A stretch of 64,000 nucleotides of DNA from Limnohabitans sp. 103DPR2 (lineage in GTDB: Bacteria > Pseudomonadota > Gammaproteobacteria > Burkholderiales > Burkholderiaceae_C). Positions 62,936-64,000 of this stretch are shown one piece after another. The position numbers and the translations under genes are program-made. Position 1 is the first letter of the stretch; each line of letters begins with the position of its first letter. The DNA lies in NCBI RefSeq assembly GCF_001412575.1, contig NZ_CP011834.1, positions 2,604,001-2,668,000 of the forward strand. The letters run 5' to 3'. Below the pieces are notes generated by a model. The model did not search any database. It saw only the letters and a program-made list of their open reading frames with translations, and was not told where the DNA came from.

Positions 62936-62966
62936 CTCAAGCTTTCAAGCTTTCAGGCCTTGTCAT

Positions 62967-63974
62967 TCAAGCCGTTTGAATTTTGAAGATGGGGCGACGC
63001 TCGCCCACATTCAAACCTTTGATGTTCTTCAAGGCATGCGCGCGCCAAGGCAAGAGTTCTTCACGCTGCTTGGCATCCAACCATCCCAATTGGTCCAAGG
63101 CCTCAATGGTGGCCGCAAACAAAGCGGGCTTGTTGCCATCGGCAATTTTCAGTGCCAAGGCTTGCCCACGTGAACGGCTGCCGATCACTTGAACGCCATC
63201 AGCGCCCACCTTGCTCACCCAGTCGCCGCGGCCAACACGCATCAAATCAGCATCGCTGCGGCCCGTACCTGACACCAACTCAGGATGCGCCGTCATGGCT
63301 TCGCCCAACAACTTCAAACTTGCACCATAGACATCGTCTGCTTCGGGCTTGGCCAGACGCGCATAGCTGCGCGCCAAATTGGACAAAGGCACCGCAAAGT
63401 TGGGTGCCGAGCAACCATCGATGCCCCATCCCATGTCTTCGGATGCAACACCAGTGACATCGGCCACGGCTTTGCGAACTTGTTGCTGCAAAGGATGTTC
63501 AAGTTCGGTATAGCTTTCTTTGGCCACGCCATGCAATGAACAGTAAGCCAAAAATCCACTGTGCTTGCCGCTGCAGTTGTGGTGACGTTCGTCCACCACA
63601 AAGCCCTCAGGCAGGGGTTGATCGTTGAAACTGAAACGGTAGGGCACGTGACAGCCGCAACGCAACTGTTGGTAAGTGTTGCCACTCTTTTGCAGGATCG
63701 ATGAAACTTGCTCTACGTGCATGTCTTCACCGTTGTGACTGGCGCACATCACCGCCAACTCTTTGGATGTCAAGGCCAGTTGTTGTGCGCCACCACTTTG
63801 AATCAAGGGCAAGGCTTGAAGCGCTTTCAAAGTAGAGCGTGTGAAGCACAGCCAATGGGGATTGCCCACATGCGCCACGACGCGGCCCTGAGTGTCGGTC
63901 ACCGCCAAAGCCCCCAAGTGCAAGCATTCCGAAATGCCGTTGCGGGTCAGTTCAATCATGGGGGAGAAATTCAT
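62967..63974 (-). CDS. L-asparaginase, Rhizobium etli (ReAV) type
   Basis: 335 residues. It lacks the threonine nucleophile signature of E. coli enzymes and instead matches the zinc-dependent serine-type family: Ser47 and Lys50 in TRSTLKAL, Cys134 and Lys137 in NCSGKHSG, Cys188 in GIDGCSAPNF, each one residue before the ReAV counterpart. SHNGEDMH near residue 80 is another family marker. It hydrolyses L-asparagine to aspartate and ammonia in the cytoplasm. It converges with the MATE gene, with a terminator between them. Start ATG at 63974. Confidence 0.9.
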   Translation of the reverse strand: MNFSPMIELTRNGISECLHLGALAVTDTQGRVVAHVGNPHWLCFTRSTLKALQALPLIQSGGAQQLALTSKELAVMCASHNGEDMHVEQVSSILQKSGNTYQQLRCGCHVPYRFSFNDQPLPEGFVVDERHHNCSGKHSGFLAYCSLHGVAKESYTELEHPLQQQVRKAVADVTGVASEDMGWGIDGCSAPNFAVPLSNLARSYARLAKPEADDVYGASLKLLGEAMTAHPELVSGTGRSDADLMRVGRGDWVSKVGADGVQVIGSRSRGQALALKIADGNKPALFAATIEALDQLGWLDAKQREELLPWRAHALKNIKGLNVGERRPIFKIQTA

Positions 63975-64000
63975 AGAACCTCAATTCAGTTGTCTTGTAC

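Noticed and set aside
62938..62953. An 8-base tandem repeat (CAAGCTTT twice) near the asparaginase end
   Set aside because: It is only two short copies beside a terminator, with no sign of function or of a mobile element.
1..64000. A CRISPR array, prophage, insertion sequence or defence island
   Set aside because: No regular direct repeats, transposase, integrase, phage structural or nuclease genes were seen, and gene content is metabolic throughout.

Overview
The window reads as the chromosome of a betaproteobacterium of the order Burkholderiales, most likely family Comamonadaceae (a freshwater Limnohabitans- or Rhodoferax-like organism would fit). This is inferred from protein character, from the algH-ruvX-pyrR-pyrB-pyrC' and dusB-fis-purH blocks, from the rubredoxin/thiD-like/hemL block, and from five orphan Bug/TctC periplasmic binding proteins. 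Coding density is very high, no stretch above 300 bases lacks a gene, and I see no insertion sequence, prophage, integrase or CRISPR array. It looks like core chromosome interleaved with catabolic modules.

Layout. 1-7917: a tight + strand run (DsbA-family fragment, membrane-anchored sulfatase, beta-propeller-like protein of unknown role, short-chain dehydrogenase, metallo-beta-lactamase-fold hydrolase, haloalkane dehalogenase) facing a second anchored sulfatase; probably an uncharacterised organosulfate/organohalide module. 8093-16541: aldaric/uronic acid catabolism: two Bug proteins and galactarate dehydratase on the - strand, divergent from a GntR/FCD regulator, glucarate dehydratase, KDGluc-type aldolase, uronate dehydrogenase and a KDG-kinase-like protein, with candidate regulator operators. 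16573-17627: rpoH behind a perfect CIRCE element. 17623-24346: SCO, heme A synthase, BioC-like protein, ComF, TrmL, MaoC, quinone reductase and a 3-oxoadipyl-CoA-type thiolase. 24471-28344: DUF1841, MoxR ATPase, small membrane protein, GNAT, VWA protein, DUF1330 and tRNA-Arg(CCT). 28353-36068: AhpD-like protein, a Bug protein, acyltransferase, the pyrimidine block with a catalytically degenerate dihydroorotase, RuvX, AlgH and photolyase.

36097-38563: rubredoxin (a short gene easily missed), a ThiD-like protein with altered catalytic motifs, and hemL. 38586-41403: amidohydrolase, dihydroxyphthalate-decarboxylase-like protein and Bug protein, a compact uncharacterised operon. 41494-45001: purH, fis, dusB and a YqaA-type membrane protein. 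45029-51967: a phthalate-type cluster (Rieske oxygenase, Bug protein, 4,5-dihydroxyphthalate decarboxylase homologue and TSUP permease on -, divergent from reductase, cis-dihydrodiol dehydrogenase and MarR on +). 51964-58036: YchF, MobA-like transferase, UbiH-type hydroxylase, DsbC, DUF3429 and M61 peptidase. 58040-61566: phenylacetate genes paaG-paaI-paaK divergent from a paaF-like hydratase around a near-perfect 28-bp palindrome. 61580-63974: MATE exporter and a Rhizobium-etli-type L-asparaginase.

Several modules converge on central metabolism: the phthalate route would give protocatechuate, the thiolase at 23132 could serve the beta-ketoadipate or phenylacetate route, and the aldarate route gives pyruvate and tartronate semialdehyde. 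The best leads are the sulfatase/dehalogenase run, the duplicated decarboxylase-like/Bug operons, the altered ThiD-like protein, and the regulatory palindromes (CIRCE at rpoH, the aldarate operators, the paa palindrome and the phthalate divergent promoter). All functions are assigned by reading motifs; no database search was possible.
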